Assembly (NCBI GenBank): GCA_032718475.1
Contig: JAUCBJ010009055.1
Location: 1 to 64,000, forward strand
Direction: 5' to 3'
Length of the DNA stretch: 64,000 nt
Origin: Nemertoderma westbladi
Lineage: Eukaryota; Xenacoelomorpha; Nemertodermatida; Nemertodermatidae
A program made the position numbers and the translations under genes. The first letter of the stretch is position 1. Every line of letters starts with the position of its first letter. The notes under the pieces are model-generated. The model was given only the letters and a program-made list of their open reading frames with translations, had not been told where the DNA came from and did not search any database. This document shows positions 28,976 to 42,497 of this stretch, one piece after another.

Positions 28976-31900
28976 TTGGGACATCCTGCCAATATGTACA
29001 GGTTCCCTGAACCCAGAGTTATACTGCCGTATTTGGGGCCTCCTGCCAATGTGTACAGGTTCCCTGAACCCAGAGTTATACTGCCGTATTTGGGGCCTCC
29101 TGCCAATGTGTACAGGTTCTATGAACCCAGAGTTATACTGCCGTATTTGGGACCTCCTGCCAATGTGTACAGGTTCCCTGAACCCAGAGTTATACTGCCG
29201 TATTTGGGGCCTCCTGCCAATGTGTACAGGTTCTATGAACCCAGAGTTATACTGCCGTATTTGGGGCCTCCTGCCAATGTGTACAGGTTCTCTGAACCCA
29301 GAGTTATACTGCCGTATTTGGGGCCTCCTGCCAATGTGTACAGGTTCCCTGAACTCAGAGTTATACTGCCGTATTTGGGGCCTCCTGCCAATGTGTACAG
29401 GTTCCCTGAACCCAGAGTTATACTGCCGTATTTGGGGCCTCCTGCCAATGTGTACAGGTTCCCTGAACCCAGAGTTATACTGCCGTATTTGGGGCCTCCT
29501 GCCAATGTGTACAGGTTCCCTGAACCCAGAGTTATACTGCCGTATTTGGGGCCTCCTGCCAATGTGTACAGGTTCTATGAACCCAGAGTTATACTGCCGT
29601 ATTTGGGACCTCCTGCCAATGTGTACAGGTTCCCTGAACCCAGAGTTATACTGCCGTATTTGGGGCCTCCTGCCAATGTGTACAGGTTCTATGAACCCAG
29701 AGTTATACTGCCGTATTTGGGGCCTCCTGCCAATGTGTACAGGTTCTCTGAACCCAGAGTTAATACTGCCGTATTTTTTTTTGGCCTCCTGCCACTGAAC
29801 CCAGAGTTACACTGCCGTATTTGGGGCCTCCTGCCAATGTGCACAGGTTCTATGAACCCAGAGTTACACTGCCGTATTTGGGACCTCCTGCCAATGTGTA
29901 CAGGTTCCCTGAACTCAGAGTTATACTGCCGTATTTGGGGCCTCTTGCCAATGTGTACAGGTTCTATGAACCCAGAGTTATACTGCCGTATTTGGGGCCT
30001 CCTGCCAATGTGTACAGGTTCCATGAACCCAGAGTTAATACTGCCGTATTTGGGGCCTCCTGCCAATGTGTACAGGTTCTATGAACCCAGAGTTATACTG
30101 CCGTATTTGGGACCTCCTGCCAATGTGTACAGGTTCCCTGAACCCAGAGTTATACTGCCGTATTTGGGGCCTCCTGCCAATGTGTACAGGTTCCCTGAAC
30201 TCAGAGTTATACTGCCGTATTTGGGGCCTCCTGCCAATGTGTACAGGTTCTATGAACCCAGAGTTATACTGCCGTATTTGGGGCCTCCTGCCAATGTGTA
30301 CAGGTTCTCTGAACCCAGAGTTATACTGCCGTATTTGGGGCCTCCCCCAATGTGTACAGGTTCCCTGAACTCAGAGTTATACTGCCGTATTTGGGGCCTC
30401 CTGCCAATGTGTACAGGTTCCCTGAACCCAGAGTTATACTGCCGTATTTGGGGCCTCCTGCCAATGTGTACAGGTTCTATGAACCCAGAGTTATACTGCC
30501 GTATTTGGGACCTCCTGCCAATGTGTACAGGTTCCCTGAACCCAGAGTTATACTGCCGTATTTGGGGCCTCCTGCCAATGTGTACAGGTTCTATGAACCC
30601 AGAGTTATACTGCCGTATTTGGGGCCTCCTGCCAATGTGTACAGGTTCTCTGAACCCAGAGTTATACTGCCGTATTTGGGGCCTCCTGCCAATGTGTACA
30701 GGTTCCCTGAACTCAGAGTTATACTGCCGTATTTGGGGCCTCCTGCCAATGTGTACAGGTTCCCTGAACCCAGAGTTATACTGCCGTATTTGGGGCCTCC
30801 TGCCAATATGTACAGGTTCCCTGAACCCAGAGTTATACTGCCGTATTTGGGGCCTCCTGCCAATGTGTACAGGTTCCCTGAACCCAGAGTTATACTGCCG
30901 TATTTGGGGCCTCCTGCCAATGTGTACAGGTTCTATGAACCCAGAGTTATACTGCCGTATTTGGGACCTCCTGCCAATGTGTACAGGTTCCCTGAACCCA
31001 GAGTTATACTGCCGTATTTGGGGCCTCCTGCCAATGTGTACAGGTTCTATGAACCCAGAGTTATACTGCCGTATTTGGGGCCTCCTGCCAATGTGTACAG
31101 GTTCTCTGAACCCAGAGTTAATACTGCCGTATTTGGGGCCTCCTGCCACTGAACCCAGAGTTACACTGCCGTATTTGGGGCCTCCTGCCAATGTGCACAG
31201 GTTCTATGAACCCAGAGTTACACTGCCGTATTTGGGACCTCCTGCCAATGTGTACAGGTTCCCTGAACTCAGAGTTATACTGCCGTATTTGGGGCCTCTT
31301 GCCAATGTGTACAGGTTCTATGAACCCAGAGTTATACTGCCGTATTTGGGGCCTCCTGCCAATGTGTACAGGTTCCATGAACCCAGAGTTAATACTGCCG
31401 TATTTGGGGCCTCCTGCCAATGTGTACAGGTTCTATGAACCCAGAGTTATACTGCCGTATTTGGGACCTCCTGCCAATGTGTACAGGTTCCCTGAACCCA
31501 GAGTTATACTGCCGTATTTGGGGCCTCCTGCCAATGTGTACAGGTTCCCTGAACTCAGAGTTATACTGCCGTATTTGGGGCCTCCTGCCAATGTGTACAG
31601 GTTCTATGAACCCAGAGTTATACTGCCGTATTTGGGGCCTCCTGCCAATGTGTACAGGTTCTATGAACCCAGAGTTATACTGCCGTATTTGGGGCCTCCT
31701 GCCAATGTGTACAGGTTCCCTGAACCCAGAGTTATACTGCCGTATTTGGGGCCTCCTGCCAATGTGTACAGGTTCCCTGAACTCAGAGTTATACTGCCGT
31801 ATTTGGGGCCTCCTGCCAATGTGTACAGGTTCCCTGAACCCAGAGTTATACTGCCGTATTTGGGGCCTCCTGCCAATGTGTACAGGTTCTCTGAACCCAG

Positions 31901-34900
31901 AGTTATACTTCCGTATTTGGGGCCTCCTGCCAATGTGTACAGGTTCCCTGAACCCAGAGTTATACTGCCGTATTTGGGGCCTCCTGCCAATGTGTACAGG
32001 TTTCCTCAACTCAGAGTTATACTGCCGTATTTGGGGCCTCCTGCCAATGTGTACAGGTTCCCTGAACCCAGAGTTATACTGCCGTATTTGGGGCCTCCTG
32101 CCAATGTGTACAGGTTCCCTGAACCCAGAGTTATACTGCCGTATTTGGGGCCTCCTGCCAATGTGTACAGGTTCCCTGAACTCAGAGTTATACTGCCGTA
32201 TTTGGGGCCTCCTGCCAATGTGTACAGGTTCCCTGAACCCAGAGTTATACTGCCGTATTTGGGGCCTCCTGCCAATGTGTACAGGTTCTCTGAACCCAGA
32301 GTTATACTTCCGTATTTGGGGCCTCCTGCCAATGTGTACAGGTTCCCTGAACCCAGAGTTATACTGCCGTATTTGGGGCCTCCTGCCAATGTGTACAGGT
32401 TTCCTCAACTCAGAGTTATACTGCCGTATTTGGGGCCTCCTGCCAATGTGTACAGGTTCCCTGAACCCAGAGTTATACTGCCGTATTTGGGGCCTCCTGC
32501 CAATGTGTACAGGTTCTATGAACCCAGAGTTATACTGCCGTATTTGGGGCCTCCTGCCAATGTGTACAGGTTCTCTGAACCCAGAGTTATACTGCCGTAT
32601 TTGGGGCCTCCTGCCACTGAACCCAGAGTTACACTGCCGTATTTGGGGCCTCCTGCCAATGTGTACAGGTTCCCTGAACCCAGAGTTATACTGCCGTATT
32701 TGGGGCCTCCTGCCAATGTTTACAGGTTCTCTGAACCCAGAGTAATACCTCCGTATTTGGGCCTCCTGCCACTGAACCCAGAGTTACACTGCCGTATTTG
32801 GGGCCTCCCGCCAATGTGTACAGGTTCTCTGAACCCAGAGTTAATACTGCCGTATTTGGGGCCTCCTGCCACTGAACCCAGAGTTACACTGCCGTATTTG
32901 GGGCCTCCTGCCAATGTGTACAGGTTCTATGAACCCAGAGTTAATACTGCCGTATTTGGGGCCTCCTGCCACTGAACCCAGAGTTACACTGCCGTATTTG
33001 GGGCCTCCTGCCAATGTGCACAGGTTCTATGAACCCAGAGTTATACTGCCGTATTTGGGACCTCCTGCCAATGTGTACAGGTTCTATGAACCCAGAGTTA
33101 TACTGCCGTATTTGGGACCTCCTACCAATGTGTACAGGTTCCCTGAACCCAGAGTTATACTGTCGTATTTGGGGCCTCCTGCCAATGTGTACAGGTTCTA
33201 TGAACCCAGAGTTATACTGCCGTATTTGGGACCTCCTACCAATGTGTACAGGTTCCCTGAACCCAGAGTTATACTGTCGTATTTGGGGCCTCCTGCCAAT
33301 GTGTACAGGTCCCCTGAACTCAGAGTTATACTGCCGTATTTGGGGCCTCCTGCCAATGTGTACAGGTTCCCTGAACCCAGAGTTATACTGCCGTATTTGG
33401 GGCCTCCTGCCAATGTGTACAGGTTCCCTGAACCCAGAGTTATACTGCCGTATTTGGGGCCTCCTGCCAATGTGTACAGGTTCCCTGAACCCAGAGTTAT
33501 ACTGCCGTATTTGGGGCCTCCTGCCAATGTGTACAGGTTCTATGGACCCAGAGTTATACTGCCGTATTTGGGACCTCCTGCCAATGTGTACAGGTTCCCT
33601 GAACCCAGAGTTATACTGCCGTATTTGGGGCCTCCTGCCAATGTGTACAGGTTCTATGAACCCAGAGTTATACTGCCGTATTTGGGGCCTCCTGCCAATG
33701 TGTACAGGTTCTCTGAACCCAGAGTTAATACTGCCGTATTTGGGGCCTCCTGCCACTGAACCCAGAGTTACACTGCCGTATTTGGGGCCTCCTGTCAATG
33801 TGCACAGGTTCTATGAACCCAGAGTTACACTGCCGTATTTGGGACCTCCTGCCAATGTGTACAGGTTCCCTGAACTCAGAGTTATACTGCCGTATTTGGG
33901 GCCTCTTGCCAATGTGTACAGGTTCTATGAACCCAGAGTTATACTGCCGTATTTGGGGCCTCCTGCCAATGTGTACAGGTTCCATGAACCCAGAGTTAAT
34001 ACTGCCGTATTTGGGGCCTCCTGCCAATGTGTACAGGTTCTATGAACCCAGAGTTATACTGCCGTATTTGGGACCTCCTGCCAATGTGTACAGGTTCCCT
34101 GAACCCAGAGTTATACTGCCGTATTTGGGGCCTCCTGCCAATGTGTACAGGTTCCCTGAACTCAGAGTTATACTGCCGTATTTGGGTCCTCCTGCCAATG
34201 TGTACAGGTTCTATGAACCCAGAGTTATACTGCCGTATTTGGGGCCTCCTGCCAATGTGTACAGGTTCTCTGAACCCAGAGTTATACTGCCGTATTTGGG
34301 GCCTCCTGCCAATGTGTACAGGTTCCCTGAACCCAGAGTTATACTGCCGTATTTGGGGCCTCCTGCCAATGTGTACAGGTTCCCTGAACTCAGAGTTATA
34401 CTGCCGTATTTGGGGCCTCCTGCCAATGTGTACAGGTTCCCTGAACCCAGAGTTATACTGCCGTATTTGGGGCCTCCTGCCAATGTGTACAGGTTCCCTG
34501 AACCCAGAGTTATACTGCCGTATTTGGGGCCTCCTGCCAATGTGTACAGGTTCCCTGAACCCAGAGTTATACTGCCGTATTTGGGGCCTCCTGCCAATGT
34601 GTACAGGTTCCCTCAACTCAGAGTTATACTGCCGTATTTGGGGCCTCCTGCCAATGTGTACAGGTTCCCTGAACCCAGAGTTATACTGCCGTATTTGGGG
34701 CCTCCTGCCAATGTGTACAGGTTCTATGAACCCAGAGTTATACTGCCGTATTTGGGGCCTCCTGCCAATGTGTACAGGTTCTCTGAACCCAGAGTTATAC
34801 TGCCGTATTTGGGGCCTCCTGCCACTGAACCCAGAGTTACACTGCCGTATTTGGGGCCTCCTGCCAATGTGTACAGGTTCCCTGAACCCAGAGTTATACT

Positions 34901-37900
34901 GCCGTATTTGGGGCATCCTGCCAATGTTTACAGGTTCTCTGAACCCAGAGTAATACCTCCGTATTTGGGCCTCCTGCCACTGAACCCAGAGTTACACTGC
35001 CGTATTTGGGGCCTCCCGCCAATGTGTACAGGTTCTCTGAACCCAGAGTTAATACTGCCGTATTTGGGGCCTCCTGCCACTGAACCCAGAGTTACACTGC
35101 CGTATTTGGGGCCTCCTGCCAATGTGTACAGGTTCTATGAACCCAGAGTTAATACTGCCGTATTTGGGGCCTCCTGCCACTGAACCCAGAGTTACACTGC
35201 CGTATTTGGGGCCTCCTGCCAATGTGCACAGGTTCTATGAACCCAGAGTTATACTGCCGTATTTGGGACCTCCTGCCAATGTTATACTGCCGTATTTGGG
35301 ACCTCCTACCAATGTGTACAGGTTCCCTGAACCCAGAGTTATACTGTCGTATTTGGGGCCTCCTGCCAATGTGTACAGGTTCTCTGAACCCAGAGTTATA
35401 CTGCCGTATTTGGGGCCTCCTGCCAATGTGTACATGTTCCCTGAACCCAGAGTTATACTGCCGTATTTGGGGCCTCCTGCCAATGTGTACAGGTTCTATG
35501 AACCCAGAGTTATACTGCCGTAATTGGGACATCCTGCCAATGTGTACAGGTTCCCTGAACCCAGAGTTATACTGCCGTATTTGGGGCCTCCTGCCAATGT
35601 GTACAGGTTCCCTGAACCCAGAGTTATACTGCCGTATTTGGGGCCTCCTGCCAATGTGTACAGGTTCTATGAACCCAGAGTTATACTGCCGTATTTGGGA
35701 CCTCCTGCCAATGTGTACAGGTTCCCTGAACCCAGAGTTATACTGCCGTATTTGGGGCCTCCTGCCAATGTGTACAGGTTCTATGAACCCAGAGTTATAC
35801 TGCCGTATTTGGGGCCTCCTGCCAATGTGTACAGGTTCTCTGAACCCAGAGTTATACTGCCGTATTTGGGGCCTCCTGCCAATGTGTACAGGTTCCCTGA
35901 ACTCAGAGTTATACTGCCGTATTTGGGGCCTCCTGCCAATGTGTACAGGTTCCCTGAACCCAGAGTTATACTGCCGTATTTGGGGCCTCCTGCCAATGTG
36001 TACAGGTTCCCTGAACCCAGAGTTATACTGCCGTATTTGGGGCCTCCTGCCAATGTGTACAGGTTCCCTGAACCCAGAGTTATACTGCCGTATTTGGGGC
36101 CTCCTGCCAATGTGTACAGGTTCTATGAACCCAGAGTTATACTGCCGTATTTGGGACCTCCTGCCAATGTGTACAGGTTCCCTGAACCCAGAGTTATACT
36201 GCCGTATTTGGGGCCTCCTGCCAATGTGTACAGGTTCTATGAACCCAGAGTTATACTGCCGTATTTGGGGCCTCCTGCCAATGTGTACAGGTTCTCTGAA
36301 CCCAGAGTTAATACTGCCGTATTTGGGGCCTCCTGCCACTGAACCCAGAGTTACACTGCCGTATTTGGGGCCTCCTGCCAATGTGCACAGGTTCTATGAA
36401 CCCAGAGTTATACTGCCGTATTTGGGACCTCCTACCAATGTGTACAGGTTCCCTGAACCCAGAGTTATACTGCCGTATTTGGGGCTTCCTGCCAATGTGT
36501 ACAGGTTCCCTGAACTCAGAGTTATACTGCCGTATTTGGGGCCTCCTACCAATGTGTACAGGTTCTATGAACCCAGAGTTATACTGCCGTATTTGGGGCC
36601 TCCTGCCAATGTGTACAGGTTCTATGAACCCAGAGTTATACTGCCGTATTTGGGACCTCCTGCCAATGTGTACAGGTTCTATGAACCCAGAGTTATACTG
36701 CCGTATTTGGGACCTCCTACCAATGTGTACAGGTTCCCTGAACCCAGAGTTATACTGTCGTATTTGGGGCCTCCTGCCAATGTGTACAGGTTCTATGAAC
36801 CCAGAGTTATACTGCCGTATTTGGGACCTCCTACCAATGTGTACAGGTTCCCTGAACCCAGAGTTATACTGTCGTATTTGGGGCCTCCTGCCAATGTGTA
36901 CAGGTCCCCTGAACTCAGAGTTATACTGCCGTATTTGGGGCCTCCTGCCAATGTGTACAGGTTCCCTGAACCCAGAGTTATACTGCCGTATTTGGGGTCT
37001 CCTGCCAATGTGTACAGGTTCCCTGAACCCAGAGTTATACTGCCGTATTTGGGGCCTCCTGCCAATGTGTACAGGTTCCCTGAACCCAGAGTTATACTGC
37101 CGTATTTGGGGCCTCCTGCCAATGTGTACAGGTTCTATGAACCCAGAGTTATACTGCCGTATTTGGGACCTCCTGCCAATGTGTACAGGTTCCCTGAACC
37201 CAGAGTTATACTGCCGTATTTGGGGCCTCCTGCCAATGTGTACAGGTTCTATGAACCCAGAGTTATACTGCCGTATTTGGGGCCTCCTGCCAATGTGTAC
37301 AGGTTCTCTGAACCCAGAGTTAATACTGCCGTATTTGGGGCCTCCTGCCACTGAACCCAGAGTTACACTGCCGTATTTGGGGCCTCCTGCCAATGTGCAC
37401 AGGTTCTATGAACCCAGAGTTACACTGCCGTATTTGGGACCTCCTGCCAATGTGTACAGGTTCCCTGAACTCAGAGTTATACTGCCGTATTTGGGGCCTC
37501 TTGCCAATGTGTACAGGTTCTATGAACCCAGAGTTATACTGCCGTATTTGGGGCCTCCTGCCAATGTGTACAGGTTCCATGAACGCAGAGTTAATACTGC
37601 CGTATTTGGGGCCTCCTGCCAATGTGTACAGGTTCTATGAACCCAGAGTTATACTGCCGTATTTGGGACCTCCTGCCAATGTGTACAGGTTCCCTGAACC
37701 CAGAGTTATACTGCCGTATTTGGGGCCTCCTGCCAATGTGTACAGGTTCCCTGAACTCAGAGTTATACTGCCGTATTTGGGGCCTCCTGCCAATGTGTAC
37801 AGGTTCTATGAACCCAGAGTTATACTGCCGTATTTGGGGCCTCCTGCCAATGTGTACAGGTTCTCTGAACCCAGAGTTATACTGCCGTATTTGGGGCCTC

Positions 37901-40900
37901 CTGCCAATGTGTACAGGTTCCCTGAACCCAGAGTTATACTGCCGTATTTGGGGCCTCCTGCCAATGTGTACAGGTTCCCTGAACTCAGAGTTATACTGCC
38001 GTATTTGGGGCCTCCTGCCAATGTGTACAGGTTCCCTGAACCCAGAGTTATACTGCCGTATTTGGGGCCTCCTGCCAATGTGTACAGGTTCCCTGAACCC
38101 AGAGTTATACTGCCGTATTTGGGGCCTCCTGCCAATGTGTACAGGTTCCCTGAACCCAGAGTTATACTGCCGTATTTGGGGCCTCCTGCCAATGTGTACA
38201 GGTTCCCTCAACTCAGAGTTATACTGCCGTATTTGGGGCCTCCTGCCAATGTGTACAGGTTCCCTGAACCCAGAGTTATACTGCCGTATTTGGGGCCTCC
38301 TGCCAATGTGTACAGGTTCTATGAACCCAGAGTTATACTGCCGTATTTGGGGCCTCCTGCCAATGTGTACAGGTTCTCTGAACCCAGAGTTATACTGCCG
38401 TATTTGGGGCCTCCTGCCACTGAACCCAGAGTTACACTGCCGTATTTGGGGCCTCCTGCCAATGTGTACAGGTTCCCTGAACCCAGAGTTATACTGCCGT
38501 ATTTGGGGCCTCCTGCCAATGTTTACAGGTTCTCTGAACCCAGAGTAATACCTCCGTATTTGGGCCTCCTGCCACTGAACCCAGAGTTACACTGCCGTAT
38601 TTGGGGCCTCCCGCCAATGTGTACAGGTTCTCTGAACCCAGAGTTAATACTGCCGTATTTGGGGCCTCCTGCCACTGAACCCAGAGTTACACTGCCGTAT
38701 TTGGGGCCTCCTGCCAATGTGTACAGGTTCTATGAACCCAGAGTTATACTGCCGTATTTGGGGCCTCCTGCCAATGTGTACAGGTTCTATGAACCCAGAG
38801 TTAATACTGCCGTATTTGGGGCCTCCTGCCACTGAACCCAGAGTTACACTGCCGTATTTGGGACCTCCTGCCAATGTGTACAGGTTCCCTGAACCCAGAG
38901 TTATACTGCAGTATTTGGGGCCTCCTGCCAATGTGTACAGGTTCTATGAACCCAGAGTTATACTGCCGTATTTGGGGCCTCCTGCCAATGTGTACAGGTT
39001 CTCTGAACCCAGAGTTAATACTGCCGTATTTGGGGCCTCCTGCCACTGAACCCAGAGTTACACTGCCGTATTTGGGGCCTCCTGCCAATGTGCACAGGTT
39101 CTATGAACCCAGAGTTACACTGCCGTATTTGGGACCTCCTGCCAATGTGTACAGGTTCCCTGAACTCAGAGTTATACTGCCGTATTTGGGGCCTCTTGCC
39201 AATGTGTACAGGTTCTATGAACCCAGAGTTATACTGCCGTATTTGGGGCCTCCTGCCAATGTGTACAGGTTCCATGAACCCAGAGTTAATACTGCCGTAT
39301 TTGGGGCCTCCTGCCAATGTGTACAGGTTCTATGAACCCAGAGTTATACTGCCGTATTTGGGACCTCCTGCCAATGTGTACAGGTTCCCTGAACCCAGAG
39401 TTATACTGCCGTATTTGGGGCCTCCTGCCAATGTGTACAGGTTCCCTGAACTCAGAGTTATACTGCCGTATTTGGGGCCTCCTGCCAATGTGTACAGGTT
39501 CTATGAACCCAGAGTTATACTGCCGTATTTGGGGCCTCCTGCCAATGTGTACAGGTTCTCTGAACCCAGAGTTATACTGCCGTATTTGGGGCCTCCTGCC
39601 AATGTGTACAGGTTCCCTGAACCCAGAGTTATACTGCCGTATTTGGGGCCTCCTGCCAATGTGTACAGGTTCCCTGAAATCAGAGTTATACTCCTGTATT
39701 TGGGGCCTCCTGCCAATGTGTACAGGTTCCCTGAACCCAGAGTTATACTGCCGTATTTGGGGCCTCCTGCCAATGTGTACAGGTTCCCTGAACCCAGAGT
39801 TATACTGCCGTATTTGGGGCCTCCTGCCAATGTGTACAGGTTCCCTGAACCCAGAGTTATACTGCCGTATTTGGGGCCTCCTGCCAATGTGTACAGGTTC
39901 CCTCAACTCAGAGTTATACTGCCGTATTTGGGGCCTCCTGCCAATGTGTACAGGTTCCCTGAACCCAGAGTTATACTGCCGTATTTGGGGCCTCCTGCCA
40001 ATGTGTACAGGTTCTATGAACCCAGAGTTATACTGCCGTATTTGGGGCCTCCTGCCAATGTGTACAGGTTCTCTGAACCCAGAGTTATACTGCCGTATTT
40101 GGGGCCTCCTGCCACTGAACCCAGAGTTACACTGCCGTATTTGGGGCCTCCTGCCAATGTGTACAGGTTCCCTGAACCCAGAGTTATACTGCCGTATTTG
40201 GGGCCTCCTGCCAATGTTTACAGGTTCTCTGAACCCAGAGTAATACCTCCGTATTTGGGCCTCCTGCCACTGAACCCAGAGTTACACTGCCGTATTTGGG
40301 GCCTCCCGCCAATGTGTACAGGTTCTCTGAACCCAGAGTTAATACTGCCGTATTTGGGGCCTCCTGCCACTGAACCCAGAGTTACACTGCCGTATTTGGG
40401 GCCTCCTGCCAATGTGTACAGGTTCTATGAACCCAGAGTTATACTGCCGTATTTGGGGCCTCCTGCCAATGTGTACAGGTTCTCTGAACCCAGAGTTAAT
40501 ACTGCCGTATTTGGGGCCTCCTGCCACTGAACCCAGAGTTACACTGCCGTATTTGGGGCCTCCTGCCAATGTGCACAGGTTCTATGAACCCAGAGTTACA
40601 CTGCCGTATTTGGGACCTCCTGCCAATGTGTACAGGTTCCCTGAACTCAGAGTTATACTGCCGTATTTGGGGCCTCTTGCCAATGTGTACAGGTTCTATG
40701 AACCCAGAGTTATACTGCCGTATTTGGGGCCTCCTGCCAATGTGTACAGGTTCTATGAACCCAGAGTTAATACTGCCGTATTTGGGGCCTCCTGCCACTG
40801 AACCCAGAGTTACACTGCCGTATTTGGGGCCTCCTGCCAATGTGCACAGGTTCTATGAACCCAGAGTTATACTGCCGTATTTGGGACCTCCTGCCAATGT

Positions 40901-42497
40901 GTACAGGTTCTATGAACCCAGAGTTATACTGCCGTATTTGGGGCCTCCTGCCAATGTGTACAGGTTCTCTGAACCCAGAGTTATACTGCCGTATTTGGGG
41001 CCTCCTGCCAATGTGTACAGGTTCTATGAACCCAGAGTTATACTGCCGTATTTGGGACCTCCTACCAATGTGTACAGGTTCCCTGAACCCAGAGTTATAC
41101 TGCCGTATTTGGGACCTCCTACCAATGTGTACAGGTTCCCTGAACCCAGAGTTATACTGTCGTATTTGGGGCCTCCTGCCAATGTGTACAGGTTCCCTGA
41201 ACCCAGAGTTATACTGCCGTATTTGGGGCCTCCTGCCAATGTGTACAGGTTCCCTGAACTCAGAGTTATACTGCCGTATTTGGGACCTCCTACCAATGTG
41301 TACAGGTTCCCTGAACCCAGAGTTATACTGTCGTATTTGGGGCCTCCTGCCAATGTGTACAGGTTCTATGAACCCAGAGTTATACTGCCGTATTTGGGAC
41401 CTCCTACCAATGTGTACAGGTTCCCTGAACCCAGAGTTATACTGTCGTATTTGGGGCCTCCTGCCAATGTGTACAGGTTCCCTGAACCCAGAGTTATACT
41501 GCCGTATTTGGGGCCTCCTGCCAATGTGTACAGGTTCCCTGAACCCAGAGTTATACTGCCGTATTTTTGGCCTCCTGCCAATGTGTACATGTTCCCTGAA
41601 CCCAGAGTTATACTGCCGTATTTGGGGCCTCCTGCCAATGTGTACAGGTTCTATGAACCCAGAGTTATACTGCCGTAATTGGGACATCCTGCCAATGTGT
41701 ACAGGTTCCCTGAACCCAGAGTTATACTGCCGTATTTGGGGCCTCCTGCCAATGTGTACAGGTTCCCTGAACCCAGAGTTATACTGCCGTATTTGGGGCC
41801 TCCTGCCAATGTGTACAGGTTCTATGAACCCAGAGTTATACTGCCGTATTTGGGACCTCCTGCCAATGTGTACAGGTTCCCTGAACCCAGAGTTATACTG
41901 CCGTATTTGGGGCCTCCTGCCAATGTGTACAGGTTCTATGAACCCAGAGTTATACTGCCGTATTTGGGGCCTCCTGCCAATGTGTACAGGTTCTCTGAAC
42001 CCAGAGTTATACTGCCGTATTTGGGGCCTCCTGCCAATGTGTACAGGTTCCCTGAACTCAGAGTTATACTGCCGTATTTGGGGCCTCCTGCCAATGTGTA
42101 CAGGTTCCCTGAACCCAGAGTTATACTGCCGTATTTGGGGCCTCCTGCCAATGTGTACAGGTTCCCTGAACCCAGAGTTATACTGCCGTATTTGGGGCCT
42201 CCTGCCAATGTGTACAGGTTTCCTGAACCCAGAGTTATACTGCCGTATTTGGGGCCTCCTGCCAATGTGTACAGGTTCTATGAACCCAGAGTTATACTGC
42301 CGTATTTGGGACCTCCTGCCAATGTGTACAGGTTCCCTGAACCCAGAGTTATACTGCCGTATTTGGGGCCTCCTGCCAATGTGTACAGGTTCTATGAACC
42401 CAGAGTTATACTGCCGTATTTGGGGCCTCCTGCCAATGTGTACAGGTTCTCTGAACCCAGAGTTAATACTGCCGTATTTGGGGCCTCCTGCCACTGA
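28976..42497 (+). repeat. duplicated satellite blocks marked by gtaattgggacatcc
   Basis: The variant gtaattgggacatcc occurs near 28972, 35520, 41675 and again at 54733. The first three share a preceding tgtacatgttcc variant. The 819-bp stretches 35524-36342 and 41679-42497 have the same monomer order, and 28976-29798 is close. Spacings are 6,548 and 6,155 bp. Confidence 0.8.
37393..40530 (+). repeat. tandem higher-order repeat, 1,695-bp period
   Basis: Two 1,443-bp stretches, 37393-38835 and 39088-40530, carry the same monomer order including the 42-bp units, the +1 base variants and the gtaatacctcc variant (38545 and 40240). The shift is 1,695 bp, about 30 units. A related block starts at 33798. 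Confidence 0.85.

Noticed and set aside
25790-28984. Long minus-strand open frame over the satellite
   Set aside because: It is the antisense reading of the same 57-bp unit, with no start context or family resemblance.
24888-29798. Very long forward open frames in the satellite, with repeated 19-residue peptides
   Set aside because: They follow from a 57-bp unit without stops in that frame. Frequent single-base indels and stop variants change frame, and changes are not biased to synonymous sites.
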